Shown: piece by piece, positions 1 through 8,290 of the stretch
Layout of the letters: the number at the start of each line of letters is the position of its first letter
Numbering within the stretch: position 1 is the stretch's first letter
Assembly (NCBI RefSeq): GCF_000348785.1
Contig: NC_020520.1
Coordinates: forward strand, 3,100,001 to 3,164,000
Reading direction: 5' to 3'
Origin: Ilumatobacter coccineus YM16-304
Lineage (GTDB): Bacteria > Actinomycetota > Acidimicrobiia > Acidimicrobiales > Ilumatobacteraceae
Length of the DNA: 64,000 nt
Notes under the pieces: model-generated
What the model was told of the DNA's origin: nothing
The model's database searches: none
What the model saw: the letters and a program-made list of their open reading frames with translations, nothing else
Made by a program: the position numbers and the translations under genes

Positions 1-49
1 GGGGACGAACGGTGGACGAGTCGGCGGTGTGTGGAAGGTGAAGGGTCAT
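1..49 (-). CDS. Partial gene, 5' end only, unknown product
   Basis: A leftward ATG at 49 is preceded by an AAGGAG ribosome binding site about six bases upstream. It opens a frame of 16 codons (MTLHLPHTADSSTVRP) that runs off the left edge. The residues visible are too few to assign a family. The gene lies in the same direction as the small gene at 134-355 and may be cotranscribed with it. Confidence 0.55.
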   Translation of the reverse strand, partial: MTLHLPHTADSSTVRP

Positions 50-133
50 GGCGTGCTCCTTGTCTGAAGGTGGGTGATTGTTGGTTGTTGTTGAGAGGTG
101 GGGGGGGTCGTGCGCCTCCCGGCGTCGACGTGC

Positions 134-355
134 TCAGCGCTGGTCGGAGGTGGGCGTGATGCGCACCACCTCGATGTTGAGCGAGGTGAAATGGCTGAGG
201 ATTCCGTTGAGATGTGACGGGTCACGGATCAGCCCGATCATGCGGGTGTTGCCCGCGTCGGTGGTTTCGATCGAGAACTCGTCGGCCACGGGACGGAGCG
301 CTCGCTCACTGGCCCGGCCCCGGATCTCGATCTCGTAGGTCGTGCGTTCTGACAT
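134..355 (-). CDS. Small conserved-looking protein, unknown function
   Basis: A 73-residue protein beginning MSERTTYEIEIRG. The frame extends 12 codons further upstream, but the internal ATG at 355 gives a more natural start. The hydrophobic pattern (two short beta strands, a helix and a closing strand ending near EVVRITPT) suggests a compact alpha/beta, ACT-like fold. This is only a pattern reading. There are no catalytic motifs, signal peptide or membrane segment. It lies just upstream of the partial gene at the left edge, and its own upstream side is the tandem-repeat block at 427-606. Function is unknown. Confidence 0.6.
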   Translation of the reverse strand: MSERTTYEIEIRGRASERALRPVADEFSIETTDAGNTRMIGLIRDPSHLNGILSHFTSLNIEVVRITPTSDQR

Positions 356-407
356 GACCCCACGGTCGCCTCGTTCCGGGTGACCCCGCATCGCCCGTCA
401 CCCGCGA

Positions 408-632
408 TCACCCGGGTGAGCCACCCGCGACGATTTCGAGCCTGGCCAAAAATCGCCCCCACGCGACCACATCGAGCCTGGGCAAGAATCACCCTCACGC
501 GACGATTTCGAGCCTGGCCAGAAATCACCCCCACGCGACGATTCTGAGCCTGGGCAGAAATCACCCTCACGCGACGACATCGAGCCTGGGCAGAAATCAT
601 CCTCACGGGTGGTGGGGGTGTCACCCGGGTGA
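408..632. repeat. Repeat block bracketed by two identical 12-bp palindromes
   Basis: The perfect palindrome TCACCCGGGTGA occurs at 408-419 and again at 621-632, exactly enclosing the 36-bp tandem array. It fills most of the 378-bp intergenic stretch between the small leftward gene and the rightward ABC operon. No convincing coding sequence was found in this stretch. The bracket could mark element borders or a pair of operator sites; neither is proven. Confidence 0.6.
427..606. repeat. 36-bp tandem repeat, five degenerate units
   Basis: Five units start at 427, 463, 499, 535 and 571, each exactly 36 bp. Each begins GCGAC and contains a core close to GAGCCTGGGCAGAAATCACC. Units differ at several positions and have no unique spacers, so this is not a CRISPR array. 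The same unit occurs in the opposite orientation at 56962-57135, which makes it a dispersed family. Both arrays are intergenic. Confidence 0.85.
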
Positions 633-733
633 GATGCGCGTCGGAGGGATACCAGGTCACCCTGGTCGCCCCGACAGTGGGATCCGTCAAGTCGTACGAG
701 CGATTCGGCTCGTACCCGAACGAAGGAAACCCC

Positions 734-1531
734 ATGTCTCGAACCGACACGCTCCAGCACCCCGCCGCTCCCGCTACTCCCCCGCCGGCTGCACCGCAGC
801 AGCTCCGATCGATCGCCGCGTCGGCCACCGATGCGGTCAAGGCCTACGGACGAGGCGACGCCGCCGTCCACGCTCTCGACGGCGTCACCGTCGCCTTCGA
901 ACGAGGTCGCTTCACGGCCATCATGGGCCCGTCGGGATCCGGCAAGTCGACGCTGATGCAGACCGTCGCCGGGCTCGACACGCTCACGTCGGGATCGGTG
1001 TCGATCGGCGACGTCGAACTGTCGACGCTGTCCGACAAGGAACTCACCCGGCTGCGACGCGATCGCATCGGCTTCATCTTCCAGGCGTTCAACCTCGTCC
1101 CCACGCTCACGGCGGAGGAGAACATCCTCCTTCCGCTCGACCTCGCCGGCCGCAAGCCCGACCGGGAATGGTTCGAGTCGATCGTCGACACGGTGGGCCT
1201 CGGCTCACGGCTCGGTCATCGCCCCGCCGAACTCTCAGGCGGTCAGCAGCAGCGCGTGGCGGTCGCCCGTGCGCTGGTCAGCCGGCCCGAGATCGTGTTC
1301 GGCGACGAGCCGACGGGCAACCTCGACAGCCGCTCCGGCAGCGAGATCCTCGCCTTCCTGCGCAACGCCGTCCACCAGCTCGGCCAGACCGTGGTGATGG
1401 TCACCCACGACCCGGTCGCCGCGGCGTACGCCGACCGAGTCGTGTTCCTCGCCGACGGGCACATCGTCGACGAGATGTCCGACCCCACGTCCGACCGGGT
1501 CCTCGACCGCATGAAGCGATTCGGTCGCTGA
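734..1531 (+). CDS. ABC transporter ATP-binding protein, MacB/LolD type
   Basis: 265 residues. It energises the large permease encoded next (1633-4122). Walker [10 protein letters not shown] is at residues 65-73, the ABC signature LSGGQQQR at 167-174 and Walker B IVFGDEP at 187-193. The N-terminus is about 30 residues longer than usual and rich in Ala and Pro. The start at 734 follows a GAAGGAA ribosome binding site; the frame is open further upstream without a better start. The family typically exports lipoproteins, peptides or drugs across the inner membrane; substrate unknown. Confidence 0.9.
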   Translation: MSRTDTLQHPAAPATPPPAAPQQLRSIAASATDAVKAYGRGDAAVHALDGVTVAFERGRFTAIMGPSGSGKSTLMQTVAGLDTLTSGSVSIGDVELSTLSDKELTRLRRDRIGFIFQAFNLVPTLTAEENILLPLDLAGRKPDREWFESIVDTVGLGSRLGHRPAELSGGQQQRVAVARALVSRPEIVFGDEPTGNLDSRSGSEILAFLRNAVHQLGQTVVMVTHDPVAAAYADRVVFLADGHIVDEMSDPTSDRVLDRMKRFGR

Positions 1532-1632
1532 CCGCTCACGGCAACGTCACATCAGCAGCCACTCGCTCGACGCCCCCGCTCGACGACACACCCACACCCA
1601 ACGACATCCCTCGACATCGAAAGCAGCCCATC

Positions 1633-4122
1633 ATGTTCCGACTCTCACTCCGCAGCCTCATCGCCAAGAAACTGCGTCTCGTCACCACGGCGATCGCCAT
1701 CGTCCTCGGCGTCGCCTTCACCACGGGGACCATGATCCTCGCCGACACCATGACCGCGTCGATTTCGACGGCACTCGACGAAGTGTCCTCCGGCGTCGGC
1801 GTCGTCGTCCGCGGCGAACCCGTCGGCGAAGACGAGGTGTTCACGCTCCGAGCGCCCGTTCCGCTCGACGACCTCGACCAGATCCGCAGCACTCCTGGCA
1901 TCGCCGCCGCGGCGCCGTACTGGGAGGGCTACACGCAGATCCTCGACACCGACGGGAAGGCGCTCGACCTGCTCCAGAGCGTCGGGCTCAACTGGATCGA
2001 CGACACCGAACTCTCGATGTTCGAACTCGACTCGGGTCGACCACCAGACCGACCAGGTGAGGTGGTCCTCGGACTCGACGGCGCCGACGAAGCCGGCGTG
2101 ACCACCGGCGACCGGGTCGAGTTGATCACGTCGGCCGGGCGCGAGACCTTCGTCGTCACCGGCCTCGCTCGCCTCGACGGCGTACCCGGCGTCGCCAACT
2201 CGGCGTTCACCTTCTTCACCGACGCCGACGCCGAACAGCGGCTCGGTGACCCTGGCACCGCGGAATGGTTCCTCGCCCGTGGAGACGGCTCGGTGTCGGA
2301 CACCGAACTCGCATCGACCCTCGCTGCCTCGCTGCCGGGTCTCGACGTCGTGACCGGCGCGCAGCGAGCCGCCGAACAGAAGGACGATCTCGGCGACGCG
2401 ATCGGGATCTTCGAGACGATCCTCCTGGTCTTCGGAGGGATCGCGCTCTTCGTCGGTTCGTTCACCATCGCCAACACGTTCACGATCACCGTCGCCCAGC
2501 GCACGAAGGAGCTCGCGCTCGTTCGAGCCATCGGGGCCAGCCGCGGCCAGGTGCTCGGTTCGGTCGTCATCGAAGCGGCGATGATCGGCACCATCGCGGC
2601 GATCGCCGGGCTCGCCTCCGGACTGGGTGTGGCCAAGGCGTTGACGTGGTTGCTCGCACAGGTCGGCCTCGAGTTCCCGGGCGGGTCACTCGTCGTCCAG
2701 TCGTCGACGATCGTCGCCGCCTTCGTGGCCGGCATCGTCGTCACCGTCGGCGCCGCGATCGTGCCCGCCCGACGTGCCGCTCGGGTCGCCCCGGTGGCCG
2801 CGATGCGCGACGCCAGCATCGAACCCGACTCCACGTCCCGCAAACGCGTCGTCGGTGGATCGCTCCTCGCCGCCGTCGGCACCGCGGCCCTCGTACAGGG
2901 AATCTCGCAGGCCTCGCCCGGCAAGGTCGGCCTCGGCAGCATCGCGCTGTTCCACGCCACGCTGGTCCTCGGACCCGTCATCGTGCGCCCGCTGGCACGT
3001 GTGCTCTCGATGCCGCTCCGCCACATGGGCGCCAGTGGTCGCCTGGCCGCGGCCAACGCGCTCCGCAACCCCAAGCGCACGGCAGCGACCGCCTCGGCGC
3101 TGACCGTCGGCGTGATGCTCGTCGCGGGTGCATCGATGTTCGCATCGACCGCGAGTGCGTCGATCCGCGGCGATGCCGTCGACGTGATCACCGCCGACCG
3201 GGTGATCCGGCCCGCCGGCTCGAACCCCGGCCTCCCCATGGACCTCGGAGCTGCGCTCGCAGAACTGCCCGGCACGTCCAGCCTCCCGATCCAGTCGCTC
3301 GCCGTGCGCGTCGACGGCGAGATGGAAGCGATCGGCGGAATCGACCTCGTCGACGCCGACGGCCTGTTGTCGATCGACGTGCTCGACGGACAGATCACCG
3401 CCGATTCGGAGGATGTCGTGATCGGCGACGAGCTCGCCGACGACCGCTCGTGGTCGGTCGGCGATCGCATCGAGATCGGGTTCGCCGACGGTGTCACCGA
3501 GCAGTTCCGGGTGAGCGCGGTGATCGAACAGACCAACGCACTCCCCGCGCTGGTGACCTCGTACGAGACCGCGGCCGAGCACGGCATCGGCCTCGATCAG
3601 GTGGTGCTGTTCGACGGCGACGCCGACGCGATCGCGACTGCCGAATCCATCACCGACGGCGTGCCCACCGCGCTGCTCGGGACGGTCGACGACTACGCGA
3701 CCGCGCTCGCGGGACCGCTCGACACGGTCCTCTCGCTCGTGCTCGGCCTCCTCGGTCTCGCCGTGGTGATCGCCGTGCTCGGCATCGCCACCACCATCGG
3801 GCTCTCGATCCACGAGCGCACTCGCGAGCTCGGCGTGCTGCGTGCCGTCGGCCTGAGCCGGCGTCAGCTCCGACGCTCGATCCGCCTCGAAGCGATCCTC
3901 ATCGCCCTGTTCGGCACCACGCTCGGACTCGCGATGGGCCTCGGGTTCACCTCGGCCGTGATCTCGACGCTCGCCGACGACGGGTTCCGCAGCGCCACCG
4001 TTCCGTCGTCGACGCTCGTCGCGATCGTGATCGGCGCGCTCCTCGCCGGGACGGCAGCCGCCGCGCTGCCAGCTCGCTCGGCGGCTCGCCGCAACGTCCT
4101 CGATGCCATCAGCACCAGCTGA
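1633..4122 (+). CDS. FtsX-like/MacB-type ABC transporter permease
   Basis: 829 residues starting MFRLSLRSLIAKKLR. It has two FtsX-type modules: an N-terminal membrane helix (about residues 15-37), an extracytoplasmic MacB_PCD-like region, then three helices around residues 255-375. The pattern repeats in the second half, ending with helices around 700-815 and the conserved ERTRELGVLRAVGLSRRQ segment. The double-module layout is typical of LolCE/MacB-like permeases of Actinobacteria. It follows the ATPase gene after about 100 bp and almost certainly forms its membrane partner. The open frame upstream is only a shadow of the ATPase gene. Confidence 0.88.
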   Translation: MFRLSLRSLIAKKLRLVTTAIAIVLGVAFTTGTMILADTMTASISTALDEVSSGVGVVVRGEPVGEDEVFTLRAPVPLDDLDQIRSTPGIAAAAPYWEGYTQILDTDGKALDLLQSVGLNWIDDTELSMFELDSGRPPDRPGEVVLGLDGADEAGVTTGDRVELITSAGRETFVVTGLARLDGVPGVANSAFTFFTDADAEQRLGDPGTAEWFLARGDGSVSDTELASTLAASLPGLDVVTGAQRAAEQKDDLGDAIGIFETILLVFGGIALFVGSFTIANTFTITVAQRTKELALVRAIGASRGQVLGSVVIEAAMIGTIAAIAGLASGLGVAKALTWLLAQVGLEFPGGSLVVQSSTIVAAFVAGIVVTVGAAIVPARRAARVAPVAAMRDASIEPDSTSRKRVVGGSLLAAVGTAALVQGISQASPGKVGLGSIALFHATLVLGPVIVRPLARVLSMPLRHMGASGRLAAANALRNPKRTAATASALTVGVMLVAGASMFASTASASIRGDAVDVITADRVIRPAGSNPGLPMDLGAALAELPGTSSLPIQSLAVRVDGEMEAIGGIDLVDADGLLSIDVLDGQITADSEDVVIGDELADDRSWSVGDRIEIGFADGVTEQFRVSAVIEQTNALPALVTSYETAAEHGIGLDQVVLFDGDADAIATAESITDGVPTALLGTVDDYATALAGPLDTVLSLVLGLLGLAVVIAVLGIATTIGLSIHERTRELGVLRAVGLSRRQLRRSIRLEAILIALFGTTLGLAMGLGFTSAVISTLADDGFRSATVPSSTLVAIVIGALLAGTAAAALPARSAARRNVLDAISTS

Positions 4123-4221
4123 CCGGTCCGTGTCGGTTCGCCACGGTCGATCCGCCGAGTCACTGCACGTTCCACCCCTCCCATGTCGGGACCACCGTCC
4201 CGCGACCCTCTGGAGATTTCC

Positions 4222-5613
4222 ATGACCCAACATCAACGAACACACATTGCCGCCGCAGCGCTCGCCGCATCGGCACTGCTCGCCGCCTGCGGCTCGTCGG
4301 ACGGCGATGCCGCGTCGGAGACCACCGACGCGGCAAGCGAGCCGGCGGCAGCCGACTCGGGCGACGCCTCGGTCAGCAACCCAGGTGTCGACCGCGGGCG
4401 AGTTGCGCCGGTCGTCGACGGCGAGCTCGCCCTCCCCGACGGGGCCTACGAGTTGTCGGGCTACGGCACCGTGCTCGCCGTCGACGGCGACCAGGTGACA
4501 CCGCTGTACGTCACCGCGAGCACCTGCACCGCGGGCGAACCGTTCGACAACGACTTCCCGGTCGACCATGCCGACGACGACGGCGGTGTGATCACGCTCG
4601 ACCTCGTCGGCCCGACCACCGACTACTCACTCCGGCCACTCGTCGCGGCACCCGAGTGCGACAGCACACCCGCCGACGCCCTGACGGCGCTCGACGAAGC
4701 GTTCTCCACGCACTACCCGTTCTTCGACGAACGCGGGATCGACTGGTCCGAACGGTTCGACGCCATCGCCGCGACGGTCGGCAACGAAGCCGATGGGCTG
4801 CAGGAGGCGCTCGTCTCGTTCATGGTCGACCTCGGCGACGGCCACACCACGTTCGACGAACTCGAACTCGACATCGATCGGGCGGCGTTCGACATGCCCG
4901 ACCTGGCGCCCGACGCCGACCTCGGCGAACTCATCGGCGCCGAGTTCGAGGCGACGTTCGAGCGCATCGTCGACCCGCGCACCGATGCGTCGGGCACCAT
5001 CGCGTGGGGCACGGTCGACGGCGCGCCCGACGTCGGCTACCTCGTCATGACCGCGTTCGAAGGGCTCTCCGGCACCGACGACGCTGCCGCCGACCGAGCG
5101 GCCCTCACCGCCGGACTCGACGAGGCGATCGCCGACCTCGACGCAGCGGTCGATCGTCTCGTCGTCGACCTCCGCTTCAACCCCGGCGGCTACGAAGACC
5201 TCGCCGTGGCCGCCGCCGGCTACTTCGTCGATACACCGACCGACGCGTACCGCAAGTGGGCGTATGCGCAACCCGACCCGGTCGCGCAGACGATCGAGGT
5301 GACGCCACAGGCGAGTCACTTCGATGGAACGGTCGCGGTGCTCACGTCGCCAGCGACCGCGAGCGCGGCCGAGGCGCTGGTGCTGTCGCTTCGCGAGGTG
5401 GCCGACGCGTCGATCGTCGGCAACCGGTCGTTCGGTGAGTTCTCCGATGCCATCGACTGGATGCTCCCCGACGGCACCGAGTTCACGATGTCGATGGAGG
5501 TCTACACCGACCTCGACGGCGAGAACTTCGAGGCGGTCGGCGTACCGACCGATGTCGGATCGCCGTTCGATCGGGCGCTCGACGCCGCGGTGGCGGAGCT
5601 GACCGATCGGTGA
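4222..5613 (+). CDS. S41-family (C-terminal-processing-like) peptidase, lipoprotein
   Basis: 463 residues with a lipoprotein signal (LLAAC, Cys23), then an acidic Ala/Asp-rich linker, so the enzyme is probably anchored outside the membrane. S41 hallmarks are the segment VVDLRFNPGGY and the nucleophile context SPATASAAEAL, followed by GNRSFGEF, where family members often carry the general base. An ATG 13 codons upstream is in frame, but the start at 4222 has a CTGGAGA ribosome binding site and gives a proper signal peptide. It lies about 100 bp downstream of the ABC exporter and ends before a strong terminator pair. Confidence 0.8.
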   Translation: MTQHQRTHIAAAALAASALLAACGSSDGDAASETTDAASEPAAADSGDASVSNPGVDRGRVAPVVDGELALPDGAYELSGYGTVLAVDGDQVTPLYVTASTCTAGEPFDNDFPVDHADDDGGVITLDLVGPTTDYSLRPLVAAPECDSTPADALTALDEAFSTHYPFFDERGIDWSERFDAIAATVGNEADGLQEALVSFMVDLGDGHTTFDELELDIDRAAFDMPDLAPDADLGELIGAEFEATFERIVDPRTDASGTIAWGTVDGAPDVGYLVMTAFEGLSGTDDAAADRAALTAGLDEAIADLDAAVDRLVVDLRFNPGGYEDLAVAAAGYFVDTPTDAYRKWAYAQPDPVAQTIEVTPQASHFDGTVAVLTSPATASAAEALVLSLREVADASIVGNRSFGEFSDAIDWMLPDGTEFTMSMEVYTDLDGENFEAVGVPTDVGSPFDRALDAAVAELTDR

Positions 5614-5659
5614 AGCGTGGCGTGCGGCGACTCGCTCGTCGAGTCACCGCGCCGACCCT

Positions 5660-5694
5660 GGGCATCCGGACCTCGCACTGAGGCCCGGATGCCC
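5660..5694. terminator. Strong hairpin terminator after the S41 protease gene
   Basis: GGGCATCCGG and CCGGATGCCC form the outer stem, continued by CCTC/GAGG around a 5-nt loop: about 15 bp with one mismatch. It lies 47 bp after the stop of the rightward protease gene. It has no T-run, which is common in high-GC genomes. Confidence 0.7.
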
Positions 5695-5702
5695 GGGTGA
5701 GA

Positions 5703-5734
5703 GTCTCGAGCCGCCGCCTCGGGCGGCTCGAGAC
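5703..5734. terminator. Second strong hairpin, for the converging sugar operon
   Basis: GTCTCGAGCCGCC pairs perfectly with GGCGGCTCGAGAC (13 bp, 6-nt loop). It lies 13 bp beyond the stop of the leftward substrate-binding protein gene. With the hairpin at 5660-5694 it gives each converging transcript its own barrier. Confidence 0.7.
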
Positions 5735-5746
5735 GATCGCGTCGGG

Positions 5747-6751
5747 TCAGGCGTTGTCGGCGGTGAGCACTTCGCCTTCGACGACGATCGTCTGTGACGA
5801 CGGCTCGGTGCCGGCCTGGAGTTCCTGGATCGTGTCGACGGCCTTGTTGGCGATCGCCTCCCAGTCCTGGCGGACCGTGACGATCCAGTTCTCGCCCTTC
5901 GCCACTTCTTCGCGAGCGAAGTCCTGACCGTCGACGCCGGTGACGACGACTTCGGTGCGGCCGGCTTCCTGCGTGGCCTGGAATGCGCCGAGCGCCGAGG
6001 CATCCCAACCGGCCCAGATGCCGTCGATCTCACCTTCGCCGTACTTGTTCAACCAGTCGAGCGACGTGGTCTTGGCGAAGCCGGTCGAGTCGGCCGGGTC
6101 ACCCTGGACGTCTTCGATCACTTCGATGCCGGCGGCTTCGAACAGCTCGCGAGCCGCTGCGCCCCGGAGACGAACCGGCTCGAACGGGTCGAAGTGGATG
6201 ATGGCGACCTTGCCGCCCTCACCGATCGCGTCGATCATGGCCTGAGCGCTCTCGCGGCCGAGGAACTCGTTGTCGGACGTGATGTTGGCGGTCACGCCCT
6301 CGACGGCACCGGCGTCGAGACCGAACACGGGCACGCCGGCTTCGACAGCGGCGTCGAGGCCCGGACCGAACTCCTGGGGGTCGCCCATGCCGAGGACGAC
6401 GAAGTCGGCGTTCTGCGACACGGCCGTCTCGATCTCACCGTTGACGGCACCGAGGTCGTTGTTGGTGTCGACGAGGCTGACCTCGAAGCCATCGGCTTCT
6501 GCGCGAGCGGTGAAGGCGTCGACGACTTCCTTCGTCGCCGGCTGCGCCGAGTAGTAGGGCGAGACGATGGCGATCGTGCCACCTTCGCTCTCGGCGGCGG
6601 TCTCCTCGCCGGCGGTGTCGGCGACGCTCGCCGCTTCGGTCGTCTCCGGGTCGTCGGAGTCGCTCCCGCACGCCCCGGCGACCAAGCCGAACACGGCGGT
6701 GATCGCAACGGTGGTGACGACGCGTCGTCGTGATGAGCTGAAGGTCTTCAT
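5747..6751 (-). CDS. Ribose-type ABC transporter substrate-binding lipoprotein
   Basis: 334 residues with a lipobox VAGAC (Cys28), followed by a Glu/Ala/Thr-rich linker and a type I periplasmic binding fold (Peripla_BP_4). The fold begins at GGTIAIVSPYY and includes the segments VVLGMGDPQEF and GIWAGWDASALGA that line the cleft in sugar-binding relatives. A strong AGGGGAG site precedes the ATG. It is the last gene of a leftward operon (ATPase, permease, kinase, binding protein). The 67-bp gap before it carries a direct repeat, so it may also have its own promoter, as expected for an abundant binding protein. The ligand is unknown. Confidence 0.88.
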   Translation of the reverse strand: MKTFSSSRRRVVTTVAITAVFGLVAGACGSDSDDPETTEAASVADTAGEETAAESEGGTIAIVSPYYSAQPATKEVVDAFTARAEADGFEVSLVDTNNDLGAVNGEIETAVSQNADFVVLGMGDPQEFGPGLDAAVEAGVPVFGLDAGAVEGVTANITSDNEFLGRESAQAMIDAIGEGGKVAIIHFDPFEPVRLRGAAARELFEAAGIEVIEDVQGDPADSTGFAKTTSLDWLNKYGEGEIDGIWAGWDASALGAFQATQEAGRTEVVVTGVDGQDFAREEVAKGENWIVTVRQDWEAIANKAVDTIQELQAGTEPSSQTIVVEGEVLTADNA

Positions 6752-6769
6752 GTGGTTCTCCCCTTGTGG

Positions 6770-6820
6770 TTGTTCACGGATCTGTCGATTGGTCGCAAAT
6801 CTCGTCGTTGTTCACGGATC
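6770..6820. repeat. 13-bp direct repeat before the binding-protein gene
   Basis: TTGTTCACGGATC occurs at 6770-6782 and 6808-6820, 38 bp apart. The second copy overlaps the stop codon of the upstream kinase gene. Position and spacing would suit a regulator binding upstream of the substrate-binding protein gene, but a chance or recombinational origin cannot be excluded. Confidence 0.5.
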
Positions 6821-8282
6821 ACGGCGAGTGTGTCGCGACCAGTTCGAGAAGCGATCGTGACACAGGGCGCAGCGCGGAATCGACCCGGTTGAACACGTCG
6901 GCGAGTGCACGATGGGCCTCGCTCCGCTCCGGTCTGGGTCGGATCACGGCTCCTCCACCGCCGAGCGTGAGGTCGAGACCGGCGACGATCGCCGCGCCGA
7001 GCAGTGACGCGTGTTCGTCGTTCGTCCGCTCGATCTCGCGACCGAGCACGTCGGCGATGGTCTGACACCATGCATCCGACAGTGCGCCCCCGCCGCACAA
7101 CGCGACCGGACCGCCATGATCGTGGCCGGTCGCGACGAGCCGTTCGGAGATCTGTCGCAGCGTCTGCGCCGTGCCTTCGAGCAGCGCACTCGCGATGTCG
7201 GCTCGAGCGGTCGACGCGCCGAGGCCGACGATCGCAGCGCGCGCCGTCGGGTCGTCGCGCGTTCCACTGAGATGGGGCACCGCCACGATCCCCGCGGCGG
7301 CGCCGTTGCCGGTCGCCGCAAGCGCTTCGAACTCGGCGACGCCGACGCCACCGAGCAGTTCGGTGCGCGCCCAGTCGATCACGCTCCCCAACGCCAACAC
7401 CGGCCCGACGGCGATCCAGTGATCGGCGTGCAGCCCGGGCAGCACGATCAGCCCGGTCTCGGTCGCCGGGGCCGATGTCGATGCGGCGACCCAACCGGAC
7501 GTACCGAGCGACGCATAACTCCGCCCGACCTCGGCGCCGATCACTCCCACCGTCGCTGCCACCGCGTCACCCGGTGCCAACACCACCACCGCGTCGGCCG
7601 AGAGACCGAGCTCGTCGGCCGCCTCGGGTCGGATCGGGCGCGGCTCGTGCGCGTCGAGTTCGGGAAGGCGCGATCCGAGACGAGCGATGGCCGGGTGCCA
7701 CCAACGGCGCTCCCGCAGTTCGTACAGCCCGGTCGTGGCAGCGGTTGCGTGATCGGACGCGACGACCCCGGTGAGTCGTCGCACCGCTTCGGCTCCGCCG
7801 CCGACGACCACGCGATCGGTGCGTGCCACCAGGTCGGGTTCGTGTGCCTCGAGCCAGGCCCACTTCGACAGCACGCTCGTCGCATCGGGCGGTGCCCCGA
7901 CAGCCGCAGCCCACTCGTCGCCGAAGTCGGCGACCAGAGCATCGTGTTCGGCGGCGGCTCGTGTGTCGCTGTAGAGCACCACCGGGCGGAGCGGTTCGCC
8001 GTCGGCGTCCAAGCAGAGCAGATCCTGCATCTGACCGGTGACGGCGACCGTCGAGACGGCGGCGCGCTCGTCGGCCGAGAGCGACCCGACCGCGGTGAGC
8101 GTCGACGTCCACCAGTCCGCTGCGTGCTGCTCGACACGACCAGGGCCGGGATGCGATGTGGCGATCGGTGCAGCAGCGACGTCGCCGATCACACCGCTTC
8201 GGTCGACGATCGCCGCCTTCACCGCCGACGACCCGAGGTCGATCGCCAACACTCGCTCGGATGGAACCCGGTCGGTCGACAC
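6819..8282 (-). CDS. FGGY-family carbohydrate kinase (xylulokinase-like)
   Basis: 487 residues. The N-terminal phosphate-binding motif is AIDLGSSAVKAA, and the C-terminal FGGY half contains GGGALSDAWCQTIADVLG and a closing helix with HASLLGAAIVAGL. It phosphorylates a sugar or polyol, presumably the cargo of the adjacent importer. The GTG start at 8282 was chosen because it lies 8 bp after the permease stop; the longer frame overlaps the permease. It sits inside the leftward transport operon. A second, dissimilar FGGY kinase is divergently encoded at 10994-12532, so the locus has two kinases. Substrate unknown. Confidence 0.85.
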   Translation of the reverse strand: MSTDRVPSERVLAIDLGSSAVKAAIVDRSGVIGDVAAAPIATSHPGPGRVEQHAADWWTSTLTAVGSLSADERAAVSTVAVTGQMQDLLCLDADGEPLRPVVLYSDTRAAAEHDALVADFGDEWAAAVGAPPDATSVLSKWAWLEAHEPDLVARTDRVVVGGGAEAVRRLTGVVASDHATAATTGLYELRERRWWHPAIARLGSRLPELDAHEPRPIRPEAADELGLSADAVVVLAPGDAVAATVGVIGAEVGRSYASLGTSGWVAASTSAPATETGLIVLPGLHADHWIAVGPVLALGSVIDWARTELLGGVGVAEFEALAATGNGAAAGIVAVPHLSGTRDDPTARAAIVGLGASTARADIASALLEGTAQTLRQISERLVATGHDHGGPVALCGGGALSDAWCQTIADVLGREIERTNDEHASLLGAAIVAGLDLTLGGGGAVIRPRPERSEAHRALADVFNRVDSALRPVSRSLLELVATHSP

Positions 8283-8290
8283 GAGACGAC

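Noticed and set aside
427-606. 36-bp periodic array as a CRISPR
   Set aside because: Units run head to tail with no unique spacers, units are degenerate and no cas gene is nearby.
634-1632. Upstream extension of the permease reading frame
   Set aside because: It overlaps the ATPase gene in another frame, is Arg-rich and lacks domains; the true start is 1633.
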